10,200 nucleotides of DNA from an uncultured Kineothrix sp. (GCA_910587275.1 CAJUMD010000117.1:1-10200); one strand, 5' to 3'. Positions 1-6,648 are shown, counted from the first letter of the stretch. Numbers and translations: made by a program. Notes: a model not told the origin generated them from the sequence alone.

Positions 1-2
1 TG

Positions 3-1484
3 ATTTTCCAGTGTTTTCAAAAGTATCGTTATCTAACGTCAGCTTTTGAAAGACCTAGCTTCAAGCGCATGATATCGGACATTGAAAACGGTAAAATAAA
101 TTGTGTGATTACAAAAGACCTTTCCCGTTTGGGTAGGAACTATCTTTTGACAGGGCAGTATATAGAACTGTTCTTCCCAGCACACAACGTCCGCTACATA
201 GCCATTGATAACGGTGTTGACAGCGACAACGAGCAAAGCAATGAATTTACCCCTTTCTTAAACATTATTAACGAGTTTTATGCGAAAGAAATTAGTAAAA
301 AAATTAAACGTGCTTTCCGTACCAGAAATGAAGCTGGCGCACACTACGGAGCATATGCCCCATTGGGTTATATCAAAAACCCCGACAAAAAAGGGCATCT
401 TCTGATTGATACCGAAACAAGGTGGATTGTTGAGAAGATTTTTGACCTTGCTGTTCAAGGACGGGGGGCAGCCAGTATCACCCGGATTCTGACAGAGGAA
501 AAAGTACCCACTCCCGGATGGCTCAATTATCAACGCTATGGCACGTTTGCAAACCACTTTGCAGATGCGCCGCCGGAAAAAGCCTACACATGGACTATTG
601 CCATAGTAAAGGAAATCTTAAAATCGGAAACTTATATAGGCAACAGCGTCCACAACAGGCAGTCCAATATTTCGTTTAAAGATAAACGGAAAGTAAGAAA
701 ATCCGAAAGCGACTGGTGGAGGGTAGAGAACACCCATGAAGCAATCATTTCAAAAGAGGACTTCCAGAAAGTGCAGGAAATGATAGCAAGCCGCCGCAGG
801 AAACAAAAGGATGGAACAACACAGATTTTCTCTGGTCTGGTAAAATGCGCTGACTGTGGCTGGTCTCTCGCCTATGGGGTGAACAGGCAGAACAAAAACC
901 CTTATGCACATTATCATTGCAGCAAATACGGGCAAGGGTTGCGCCAATGCTCCATGCACTATATCCGTTATGATGTCCTTTACAGTTATATCCTTTCCCG
1001 TCTGCAATACTGGTTCAATGAGGTACAGCAGAATGAAAGCCAGCTTTTGGAAAGGCTCTTAAAAAGCAGTGACAGCGAGCGCAGTTCAGCAAGAAAGAAA
1101 GCTGCATCCGAATTGAAAAAAGCCCAGAAAAGACAGGCAGAAATAGACGCATTGTTCAGCCGGATGTATGAGGACAGAGTAACAGGCAGAATCACAGAGC
1201 GCAATTTCTCCATGCTGTCGGACAAGTACCAGACTGAACAGGAAACGCTGGCACAGGCTATAGATTCCTTGCAGCAGCAGCTTGCACAGGATATGCAGGA
1301 TTCGGCAGACGCTGAAAAATGGATAGCACTCATAAAGCAGTACAAAACCCCCACGGAACTGACCGCCGAACTGCTGAACGCACTCATTGAAAAAATCCTA
1401 GTCCATGAAGCATCCAAAGACGAAAACGGGAACAGGGTTCAGAAAGTTGAAATCTACTACCGTTTCATTGGAAAAATTGATTGA
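3..1484 (+). CDS. Large serine recombinase (site-specific integrase), 5' end outside window
   Basis: DNA recombinase of the large serine family, which excises and integrates conjugative or mobilizable elements by a phosphoserine mechanism. The frame is open to the left edge, and family resemblance begins at about base 45 (FERPSF). The first internal ATG is at 69; counting from it, the catalytic-domain motif KDLSRLGRN is at 16-24, with Arg20 and Arg23 matching the active-site arginines. The Recombinase domain follows (EFYAKEISKKIK, then APLGY). A zinc ribbon comes next (CADCG, then HCSKYGQGLRQC), then a Lys/Glu-rich coiled coil at about 330-400 and a DUF4368-like tail ending IYYRFIGKID. The nucleophilic serine, normally about 50-60 residues before the arginine motif, would lie upstream and cannot be seen. 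The C-terminus is complete. DNA here is more AT-rich than the genes from 2193 on, fitting a transferred element. It lies next to a truncated regulator, which suggests it sits at the element's end. Confidence 0.93.
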   Translation: MFQCFQKYRYLTSAFERPSFKRMISDIENGKINCVITKDLSRLGRNYLLTGQYIELFFPAHNVRYIAIDNGVDSDNEQSNEFTPFLNIINEFYAKEISKKIKRAFRTRNEAGAHYGAYAPLGYIKNPDKKGHLLIDTETRWIVEKIFDLAVQGRGAASITRILTEEKVPTPGWLNYQRYGTFANHFADAPPEKAYTWTIAIVKEILKSETYIGNSVHNRQSNISFKDKRKVRKSESDWWRVENTHEAIISKEDFQKVQEMIASRRRKQKDGTTQIFSGLVKCADCGWSLAYGVNRQNKNPYAHYHCSKYGQGLRQCSMHYIRYDVLYSYILSRLQYWFNEVQQNESQLLERLLKSSDSERSSARKKAASELKKAQKRQAEIDALFSRMYEDRVTGRITERNFSMLSDKYQTEQETLAQAIDSLQQQLAQDMQDSADAEKWIALIKQYKTPTELTAELLNALIEKILVHEASKDENGNRVQKVEIYYRFIGKID

Positions 1485-1493
1485 ATACAATTC

Positions 1494-1519
1494 TTCCCTG
1501 TGACAACAGCCACAGGGAA
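1494..1519. terminator. Stem-loop just after the recombinase gene
   Basis: Perfect 9-base-pair inverted repeat (TTCCCTGTG / CACAGGGAA) with an 8-base loop, starting 10 bases after the recombinase stop. Neither side has a clear T-run, so it is a weak intrinsic terminator candidate. Because it lies between the recombinase and the probable element junction, it could instead be part of the recombinase binding site at the element end. The pairing is seen directly; the role is inferred. Confidence 0.45.
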
Positions 1520-1539
1520 ACACTTCTAAAACAATATCT

Positions 1540-1665
1540 TTAACTATGTGACACTCCTTGTTCCCATTTAGAAACTGTCTGTCGTACGATGTTCAGCTTG
1601 ACAGCAAGCTCTTGTTGTGAAAGTCCCTTTGATTTTCTGATTGCTTTAATATTTTCGTTGAGCAT
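1540..1665 (-). pseudogene. 3'-truncated Xre-family helix-turn-helix regulator
   Basis: A 41-residue stub of a Cro/CI-type DNA-binding regulator. It starts at ATG 1663-1665 behind an AGGAGG Shine-Dalgarno 9 bases away; a longer in-frame start at 1734 lies on the promoter -10 box and is rejected. The visible residues form nearly the whole HTH: MLNENIKAIRKSKGLSQQEL, then a recognition helix around VRQTVSKWEQG. Family members continue at this point with a segment such as LSVPD and at least 20-30 more residues, often followed by a membrane or sensor part. Here the frame ends within four residues (VSHS, stop). The sharp loss of similarity next to a recombinase gene suggests the element inserted into this gene, with the missing 3' part at the element's other end. 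The stub may still be translated, but probably cannot dimerise normally. Confidence 0.75.
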
Positions 1666-1714
1666 TGGGGATAGCCTCCTTTCGATTATCACCCATATTG
1701 TATGCCAAACTGCC

Positions 1715-1731
1715 CGTTGCCACAAGCAACG
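1715..1731. repeat. Inverted repeat over the start of the HTH transcript, possible operator
   Basis: A perfect 6-base-pair dyad, CGTTGC / GCAACG with a 5-base spacer, lies directly downstream of the -10 box and so overlaps or adjoins the probable transcription start. Xre-type regulators usually control their own promoter through such dyads, so this is a candidate operator. The dyad is seen; operator function is inferred. Confidence 0.35.
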
Positions 1732-1732
1732 C

Positions 1733-1759
1733 ATTGTAACATTTGAGGAAAATAGTCAA
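1733..1759 (-). promoter_or_regulatory. Promoter of the truncated HTH gene
   Basis: On the minus strand, TTGACT (1754-1759) and TACAAT (1733-1738) are separated by 15 bases, slightly short of the ideal 17. They lie about 70 bases upstream of the HTH start codon. The promoter and RBS look intact although the gene is cut at its 3' end. Confidence 0.5.
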
Positions 1760-1794
1760 TTTCCCTTTGTGTTACGGAATCTTAAGTTCATGAT

Positions 1795-1983
1795 ATGGAA
1801 GAAATAATCGGCTTTGCACTTTTGTTAGACATAGAGCCGCTTTGGTATTCGATATGTTTATGGATTTTGTATAAATGTTTTTTTACGATAAAAAATGTAT
1901 GGTGGAATGTGGCGATATTCATTGCCGCGGAAATTTTAGTTGCTGCAATGAATTTGAAATTTGCCCAAAAGATGATTGGATGA
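1795..1983 (+). CDS. Possible small membrane protein, 62 residues
   Basis: Not recognised. The translation is strongly hydrophobic, with two likely membrane segments at about 5-30 (aromatic-rich, WYSICLWILYKCFF) and 37-54 (WWNVAIFIAAEILVAAM), and a short basic loop between them. That pattern is more protein-like than the overlapping frames. Against it, no good Shine-Dalgarno precedes ATG 1795, no clear promoter is seen, and the DNA is AT-rich, which favours hydrophobic translations by chance. It would be divergent from the HTH stub. It could be a real two-helix protein, a remnant of a larger membrane protein, or noncoding DNA. Confidence 0.28.
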   Translation: MEEIIGFALLLDIEPLWYSICLWILYKCFFTIKNVWWNVAIFIAAEILVAAMNLKFAQKMIG

Positions 1984-2192
1984 TTTACCGAAAAAACAGG
2001 TTTGGCTTCAATGATATGACTTCCGTTCGTCAAACCTGCCATTATTACAGTCACAACAGAATAGTTACACGGCATCAGAGCGTATCGGAAACAATTTATG
2101 CGCTCTGTTTTATGTGCAGCCCCATGCGGAAGTATGCCGCCAAGGCGGCGCATGGGGCGTTTCTGCACACGCCGTAAGCAGTCGTGCCCGTC
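1984..2192. other. Gene-poor spacer
   Basis: I find no convincing gene here. The overlapping frames (plus strand to 2177, minus strand 1788-2168) give Cys/His/Lys-rich translations with no RBS and no recognisable motif. The right half is occupied by two adjacent long inverted repeats, listed separately. Confidence 0.5.
2113..2169. repeat. Long interrupted inverted repeat
   Basis: Three nested pairings share one axis: TGTGCAG (2113-2119) with CTGCACA (2163-2169); GCCCCATGCG (2119-2128) with CGCATGGGGC (2149-2158); and inner GCCGCC (2136-2141) with GGCGGC (2144-2149). The pairings compete for single bases at 2119 and 2149, and bulges of 7 and about 4 bases separate them. The result would be a stable 57-base stem-loop. 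It is GC-rich within AT-rich surroundings. Candidates are a strong transcription barrier, a REP-like dispersed repeat, or an old element end. Confidence 0.6.
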
Positions 2193-2200
2193 TTACGGCG
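2170..2200 (-). terminator. Stem-loop overlapping the stop codon of the Ada-like gene
   Basis: Perfect 9-base-pair inverted repeat, CGCCGTAAG (2170-2178) / CTTACGGCG (2192-2200), with a 13-base loop. On the minus strand it contains the TAA stop of the gene at 2193-2837 and abuts the larger inverted repeat at 2113-2169. There is no T-run after it, so it may protect the 3' end or form part of a compound terminator with its neighbour. Confidence 0.45.
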
Positions 2201-2837
2201 CCGTATCGGGGTGGCAGTTGGTGCAAGGCTGGTAGCCTGCATCCATAATCTTGGAACCGGTCGTGGTCATTTCGGAACGTTTGTCCTCCGCGATGTTTGC
2301 CGCATAAGGACAGTCTGCCGTATGGAAAATGCCGGAACCCAAATCCATGACATAAGACCGTTTGGCATCGCTGCCGGAAGATGCGGACGCCGTTCCCGTA
2401 CTGCCCGCGGCGGTGCCGGTGCCGGAAGGTGTGTCCGAACCGGTGGCGGAATCGGAAGGTGTGTCCGTGCTACTGTCTGTACCGGCAGGGGCGGAATTGG
2501 CTGTGGAAGTGCCGTCTGCACCGCCGGAACCGGAATTGCCCTGTGTCGTGTCTGTGCTTTCCGTACCGTCAGGAGAAGCGTTATCTCCGTTTTGGGCGGA
2601 AGCGCCGGAGCTTTCCCCATCGTTCTGGTCTTCAGGGAGTTCCAGTAAATTCCCGTTTTCGTCGTAGGCAAGACGGGATTCGTCTTCCGTGGATTCCAGT
2701 TTCGCCAGGGCGGGGATGGAATCCGGCGTGAAGCGGTTGCCGCTGTATTCCGCATACAGGATGATGCCTACCAGCGCCACGGTTCCGGCAATCAGCAGTC
2801 CGAGTAAAGTGTAAATGATTCGTTTTAAAATTCTCAT
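2193..2837 (-). CDS. Membrane-anchored protein with Ser/Thr/Gly/Asp-rich linker and Ada-like Cys-rich C-terminal module
   Basis: A 214-residue protein of unknown function. Residues 1-28 are a basic start plus one membrane helix (MRILKRIIYTLLGLLIAG); the positive-inside rule puts the rest outside the cell. Residues of about 75-163 are a low-complexity linker rich in Ser, Thr, Gly, Asp and Ala. The C-terminal 50 residues contain His172-x3-Cys176 and Cys205-x2-Cys208-His209 (FHTADC, then GYQPCTNCHP). This layout resembles the Ada-type metal-binding module appended to some secreted nucleases and competence-related proteins, where it is thought to bind zinc. No nuclease or other enzymatic domain is present. 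The ATG at 2835-2837 has an AAGGA 10 bases upstream and a good promoter. It is divergent from the MATE gene. The architecture is clear; zinc binding is inferred and the role is unknown. Confidence 0.82.
   Translation of the reverse strand: MRILKRIIYTLLGLLIAGTVALVGIILYAEYSGNRFTPDSIPALAKLESTEDESRLAYDENGNLLELPEDQNDGESSGASAQNGDNASPDGTESTDTTQGNSGSGGADGTSTANSAPAGTDSSTDTPSDSATGSDTPSGTGTAAGSTGTASASSGSDAKRSYVMDLGSGIFHTADCPYAANIAEDKRSEMTTTGSKIMDAGYQPCTNCHPDTAP
2423..2467. repeat. Short direct repeat inside the linker coding region
   Basis: The 15-base string CGGAAGGTGTGTCCG occurs at 2423-2437 and again at 2453-2467, a 30-base period equal to ten codons. It encodes part of two repeats of a Ser/Asp/Thr/Pro linker unit. 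This looks like expansion by replication slippage, so linker length may vary between strains. Confidence 0.6.
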
Positions 2838-2879
2838 GGCATTATTGTCCTTAGTAGTTTTTATTAGTACATCCTCTTT

Positions 2880-2908
2880 ATTTTATCATTGCGTAAATGT
2901 TTTTTCAA
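2880..2908 (-). promoter_or_regulatory. Promoter of the Ada-like membrane protein gene
   Basis: On the minus strand, TTGAAA (2903-2908) and TAAAAT (2880-2885) are separated by 17 bases. They lie about 45 bases upstream of the start codon, with an AAGGA at 2848-2852. The -35 box faces that of the divergent MATE promoter with 18 bases between them, so one bound regulator could affect both directions. Confidence 0.7.
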
Positions 2909-2926
2909 CTGTAAATCGCCCGCCTC

Positions 2927-2955
2927 TTTACAAAATTTTTATGCTGGAATATAAT
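2927..2955 (+). promoter_or_regulatory. Promoter of the MATE-HAD unit
   Basis: TTTACA (2927-2932), a 17-base spacer and a consensus TATAAT (2950-2955). Transcription would start near 2962, giving a leader of about 67 bases before the MATE start at 3029. This is the best-formed promoter in the window. Confidence 0.8.
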
Positions 2956-2984
2956 TAGGGCAATTGGGATAAATGGGGTGCGCA

Positions 2985-3022
2985 GGGAACAGGAACGGTT
3001 CCCGGCCGCGCCGGGAAGGTGG
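2985..3022 (+). promoter_or_regulatory. Two mutually exclusive hairpins next to the MATE ribosome binding site
   Basis: Hairpin A pairs GGGAAC (2985-2990) with GTTCCC (2998-3003) over a 7-base loop. Hairpin B pairs TTCCCGG (2999-3005) with CCGGGAA (3011-3017) over a 5-base loop. They share bases 2999-3003 and cannot both form. Hairpin B ends at the first base of the likely Shine-Dalgarno AGGTGG (3017-3022), so it could hinder ribosome binding while hairpin A would free it. The pairings are visible; a switching role is inferred. Confidence 0.4.
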
Positions 3023-3028
3023 AAAGCA

Positions 3029-4399
3029 ATGCAGAAAGTACGGAAGCGAAAATCCTATGAAATCGATATGTGCCATGGACCGCTGCTTGGGAAAATCCTG
3101 TTATTTTCCGTGCCGTTAATCCTGTCGGGCGTATTGCAGCTTTTGTTCAATGCGGCGGATGTGGTGGTGGTGGGACGTTTTGCGGGAAGCCGGTCTTTGG
3201 CGGCGGTGGGTTCCACAAGTTCCCTGATTAATTTGTTGGTCAACGTGTTCATCGGGCTTTCCGTAGGGGCGAACGTGCTGATTGCCCGTTATTACGGCGG
3301 GGGACAGGACAGGGAAGTGGAAGAAACGGTACATACCGCCATGCTGCTTAGTTTTATCAGCGGCTTTTTCCTCTGCATCCTTGGCGCCGCGCTGGCAAAA
3401 CCACTGCTGGAGCTGATGGGGACGCCGGGGGATGTGTTGGATAAGTCGGTGTTGTATATGCGGATTTATTTCCTTGGGATGCCCGCGCTGCTTTTGTATA
3501 ATTTCGGGAGTTCTATTTTAAGGGCAATCGGGGATACCCAAAGACCGCTTTATTATCTGTCGGCGGCGGGGGTAATCAATGTGGTGCTGAACCTGTTTTT
3601 CGTGATATCCCTGCAGATGGATGTGGCGGGGGTAGCGCTTGCCACTGTCCTGTCACAGTGTGTTTCCGCATCATGCATTGTTTGGTGTCTGATGAAAAGC
3701 GAGGGGAGCTTCCGGTTTTACCCGAAGCGGATGCGTATCCATAAGGATAAGCTGCTGCGCATTGCAAGAATCGGGATTCCGGCGGGAATGCAGGGGGCAA
3801 TTTTTTCCGTCTCCAACGTGTTGATCCAATCATCGGTGAATTCCTTCGGCTCCGTTGCCATGGCAGGGAATACGGCGGCGTCCAATATTGAGGGATTCGT
3901 CTATACGGCGATGAACGCCATGCACCAGACGGCAGTCAGCTTTACCAGCCAGAATCTCGGGGGAAAGCAGTACGGGCGGATTACTAAGGTGCTGGCGGAA
4001 TGTCTGGTCATCGTCATGGTGATTGGTTTGGTGATGGGAAACGGCGCGTGGTTTTTCGGCAGGCATATCCTTGGGATTTATTCTTCGGATGCGGAAGTGG
4101 TAAGTTACGGGATGCTGCGGCTTAGCGTTATCTGCACCACCTACTGTCTGTGCGGGATGATGGATACGATGGTGGGTTCCATAAGGGGGCTTGGGTATTC
4201 GGTGATGCCGATGATTGTGTCCCTGCTTGGGGCGTGCGGGTTCCGGATTTTATGGATTTTTACGGTGTTCCGGTGGAACCGCTCGCTGCTTACCTTGTAT
4301 ATATCTTATCCGGTTTCATGGGCGATTACGTTTGCCGCCCATGTGGTCTGCTATATTGTGGTGCGGAAACATATTAAGAAAGTGCTGGAGCGTGTTTGA
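3029..4399 (+). CDS. MATE-family multidrug/toxic-compound exporter
   Basis: A 456-residue integral membrane exporter of the MATE (NorM/DinF-like) family, which moves cationic drugs or metabolites out of the cell using a sodium or proton gradient. The family's usual length is about 450. Visible are many hydrophobic segments consistent with 12 helices, and a conserved first-half block with NAADVVVVGRFAG, then AAVGS, then a glycine-rich helix around GLSVGANVLIARYYGGG. Start chosen: ATG 3029, with AGGTGG six bases upstream and the family-like opening KSYEIDMCHGPLLGKI. The longer GTG start at 2978 adds a Pro/Arg-rich stretch unlike the family and has no good RBS. The HAD gene follows 61 bases later without a terminator, so they probably share a transcript. 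The substrate cannot be told from sequence. Confidence 0.92.
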   Translation: MQKVRKRKSYEIDMCHGPLLGKILLFSVPLILSGVLQLLFNAADVVVVGRFAGSRSLAAVGSTSSLINLLVNVFIGLSVGANVLIARYYGGGQDREVEETVHTAMLLSFISGFFLCILGAALAKPLLELMGTPGDVLDKSVLYMRIYFLGMPALLLYNFGSSILRAIGDTQRPLYYLSAAGVINVVLNLFFVISLQMDVAGVALATVLSQCVSASCIVWCLMKSEGSFRFYPKRMRIHKDKLLRIARIGIPAGMQGAIFSVSNVLIQSSVNSFGSVAMAGNTAASNIEGFVYTAMNAMHQTAVSFTSQNLGGKQYGRITKVLAECLVIVMVIGLVMGNGAWFFGRHILGIYSSDAEVVSYGMLRLSVICTTYCLCGMMDTMVGSIRGLGYSVMPMIVSLLGACGFRILWIFTVFRWNRSLLTLYISYPVSWAITFAAHVVCYIVVRKHIKKVLERV

Positions 4400-4460
4400 A
4401 GATTGTTTTTTGGCAGATATGTGGGAATGAATTTAAAAACGCGCTTTGGGAGAACAGGAT

Positions 4461-5141
4461 ATGGAGGAAATGCGGAAAATGAATGGCGGGAAGAAATACG
4501 ATACGGTGGTTTTTGATTTGGACGGAACGCTTTTGGATACGTTGGAGGATTTGAAGGACAGCGTGAACGATGCGCTGGAGGGCGCCGGGATGCCGGCACG
4601 TTCCCTGGAGGAAATACGGCGCTTTGTCGGCAACGGCGTAAGGCGCCTGATGGAACTTGCGGTACCGGGAGGGGAAGAAAATCCACGTTTTGGGGAAGTG
4701 TTTGAACGGTTCCTCAGCCATTACGGGCAGCATTGCAACGACAAGACGGCGCCGTACCCGCATATTATGGATCTTTTAAAGGAATTAAAAAAGAAGGGGT
4801 ATAAAATGGCGATTGCATCCAATAAATTTTACGACGGGGTGCAGGAGTTAAACCGCCTTTATTTTGCGGAATACGTGTCGGCAGCCATCGGGGAAAAAGA
4901 GGGGATACGCAAAAAGCCTGCACCGGACACCGTATTTGCGGCTTTGGAGGAGCTTGGCAGCAGCGTGGAATCGTCCGTTTACGTGGGGGATTCCGAAGTG
5001 GATATTGCCACGGCGGCAAATGCGGGCATGGACTGTATTGCGGTGGCATGGGGATTCCGTACAAGGGAGGAACAGGAAAAGGCCGGCGGCAGGGTGTTTG
5101 TCGACGACCCGATGGATATATTGGATATCTTAACGTCATGA
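4461..5141 (+). CDS. HAD-superfamily phosphatase, phosphoglycolate phosphatase-like
   Basis: A 226-residue cytoplasmic phosphatase of HAD subfamily IA. All four motifs are present: nucleophile motif FDLDGTLLDT (Asp19, acid/base Asp21), motif II in the IASNK stretch, the Lys of KKPAPD, and motif IV YVGDSEVDI with metal-binding acids. The helical cap after motif I contains RFVGNGVRRLM, typical of Gph/PgmB-like enzymes. The likely reaction is hydrolysis of a small phosphate ester such as 2-phosphoglycolate; the actual substrate is uncertain because this subfamily is broad. Start: ATG 4461 has GGGAG eight bases upstream; ATG 4479 with GGAGGA ten bases upstream is a real alternative and would shorten the protein by six residues. 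It is probably cotranscribed with the MATE gene, with no evident functional link. Confidence 0.9.
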   Translation: MEEMRKMNGGKKYDTVVFDLDGTLLDTLEDLKDSVNDALEGAGMPARSLEEIRRFVGNGVRRLMELAVPGGEENPRFGEVFERFLSHYGQHCNDKTAPYPHIMDLLKELKKKGYKMAIASNKFYDGVQELNRLYFAEYVSAAIGEKEGIRKKPAPDTVFAALEELGSSVESSVYVGDSEVDIATAANAGMDCIAVAWGFRTREEQEKAGGRVFVDDPMDILDILTS

Positions 5142-5187
5142 CTTTTTAATATCGGATATTTTAATATATTTTCTTAAATATTCCGTT

Positions 5188-6648
5188 CTATCCGGCGTCA
5201 GGGGAACTGCCGTCATGTTCTGTCCGTCCGGAAGATGCGTCTCCGTCGCCGGCAGCTTTGTTTTCTGCCGTATGTTCCGTTGGATGGTCTGTCCCGTTTC
5301 CGCCTTCTGCCGTTTTTGCGGATTGGCTGTCTGCGGCATCTTCGGTTCCAACTTCCGATTCTTCTTTGGATTCACCGTCCGATTCGGTATCTTCGTCTTC
5401 CGGCAGTGTCATGAGTACTTTGCTGATGCGGTTGTGGCTGATACCCTTTACCTGTAACGTGATGCCGTCGTCGGTGGAAACGGTTTCCCCGTCTTCCGGA
5501 AGGCGGTCCAGGTATTCAATCATCAGTCCGCCGATGGAATCGTAGTCTTCCGAATGGAAGGCGGTATCCAGCGCGTCATTGATGTCGTCCAGTTTCATGC
5601 TGCCTTCCACCAGATAGCTGTTTTCTTCCACCTGCTGGATGAGTTCTTCCTCGTCTTCGTCATATTCATCGCGGATTTCCCCGACGATTTCTTCCAAAAG
5701 GTCTTCCAGTGTAATCATGCCTACCGTTGCGCCGTATTCGTTCAGGACGAAAGCCACGCTGGCGGTGATTTCCCGCATTTCGATTAACAGGTCCGCCGTC
5801 TTTTTATATTCATAGGTATAATAGGCTTCCCGCATGATGTTTTTGATGCTGAAATCTTCTTTGCCGGTCAAAAGGATGAAATCCTTAATGTTAATCAAAC
5901 CGATGACATTGTCCTTGTCGTCTTCATATACGGGGAGCCTTGTGTACATGTGCTCCTTGAAAACCGTTAATACCTCGTCATAGCCCATGTTTTGATTGAC
6001 GCTTACCATGTCGATACGCGGGATCATGATGTCTTTTGCCACCGCATCGCTGAAATCGAATACGTTGTAAATAATCTCCCGTTCTTCGGACTCGATGACG
6101 CCGTCCTCATGGCTGACGTCTACGTAGGTTTTTAATTCGTTTTCCGTCATCAGGCTGCCTTTTTTGCTGGTGTCGATATGCAGCAGCAGGGATATGCCCA
6201 GGGACAGTTTATCCACGAGAAAAACAATCGGGGTAAATAGCTTCATCAGACCGAGAATGACCGGTGCGTATATCATGCATATTTTTTCCGAATAAAGCAT
6301 GGCGGTATTTTTAGGAATAATTTCCCCGAAAAGGAGAATGACTAAAGTGAGGACACCGGTTGCAATCCCTACCGCATAGCTTCCGAATGCTTTCGTGGCA
6401 AGGATGGTTGTCAGGGAAGACGCAGTCAGGTTGACGATGTTGTTTCCAATCAGAATGGTACTTAACATTTTGCTGTACTGGTCCAGTATTTTCAGTACTT
6501 TTGCCGCCGTATGGTTTCCGTCGTCGGAAAGGGCTTTTAACCGCACACGGTTTGCGGTGGAAAGAGCTGTTTCCGCAGACGAAAAGAAAGCCGATAACGC
6601 GACTAAAACAAGAATAATGACAAGTTGTATGACACCAGTGGTATCCAA
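5188..6648 (-). CDS. CNNM/CorC (HlyC) family membrane protein with CBS pair
   Basis: A 486-residue membrane protein of the CNNM/CorC family, linked to magnesium or other divalent-cation efflux; old annotations call it hemolysin. Order: DUF21 membrane domain (about 1-180) with hallmark SAFFSSAETALS, GNNIVNLTAS and GEIIPKN; two CBS domains (about 195-335) opening with DIMIPRIDMV; a CorC/HlyC-type C-terminal domain to about 415; then an unusual acidic tail of about 70 residues rich in Glu, Asp, Ser, Thr and Gly. Start: TTG 6648, behind AAGGAG ten bases away, giving the family-like opening MDTTGVIQLV. The longer ATG at 6729 is rejected because it lies within the -35 box of the gene's own promoter. 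It follows the DUF4364 gene and probably also receives readthrough from it. It converges with the HAD gene across a 46-base gap. Confidence 0.92.
   Translation of the reverse strand: MDTTGVIQLVIILVLVALSAFFSSAETALSTANRVRLKALSDDGNHTAAKVLKILDQYSKMLSTILIGNNIVNLTASSLTTILATKAFGSYAVGIATGVLTLVILLFGEIIPKNTAMLYSEKICMIYAPVILGLMKLFTPIVFLVDKLSLGISLLLHIDTSKKGSLMTENELKTYVDVSHEDGVIESEEREIIYNVFDFSDAVAKDIMIPRIDMVSVNQNMGYDEVLTVFKEHMYTRLPVYEDDKDNVIGLINIKDFILLTGKEDFSIKNIMREAYYTYEYKKTADLLIEMREITASVAFVLNEYGATVGMITLEDLLEEIVGEIRDEYDEDEEELIQQVEENSYLVEGSMKLDDINDALDTAFHSEDYDSIGGLMIEYLDRLPEDGETVSTDDGITLQVKGISHNRISKVLMTLPEDEDTESDGESKEESEVGTEDAADSQSAKTAEGGNGTDHPTEHTAENKAAGDGDASSGRTEHDGSSPDAG

Noticed and set aside
1788..2168. 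A 126-residue minus-strand frame over the spacer
   Set aside because: No RBS, runs into the stem-loop region and the opposite frame, and shows no family resemblance.
2184..2731. Several long open frames on the plus strand opposite the Ada-like gene, some starting with good ATGs
   Set aside because: They mirror the GC-rich, low-complexity linker on the other strand, have Arg/Gly/Val-biased translations, no RBS and no motif.
2973..3119. A short upstream reading frame starting at ATG 2973 and overlapping the MATE start, possible leader peptide
   Set aside because: Weak RBS, no regulatory codon run, and it overlaps far into the MATE gene; more simply explained as chance.
5141..5187. AT-rich symmetric sequence between the converging HAD and CNNM genes as a bidirectional terminator
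   Set aside because: The pairings (AATATC/GATATT and GGATATTT/AAATATTCC) are short or imperfect and lack GC; termination here is likely but I cannot point to a clear hairpin.
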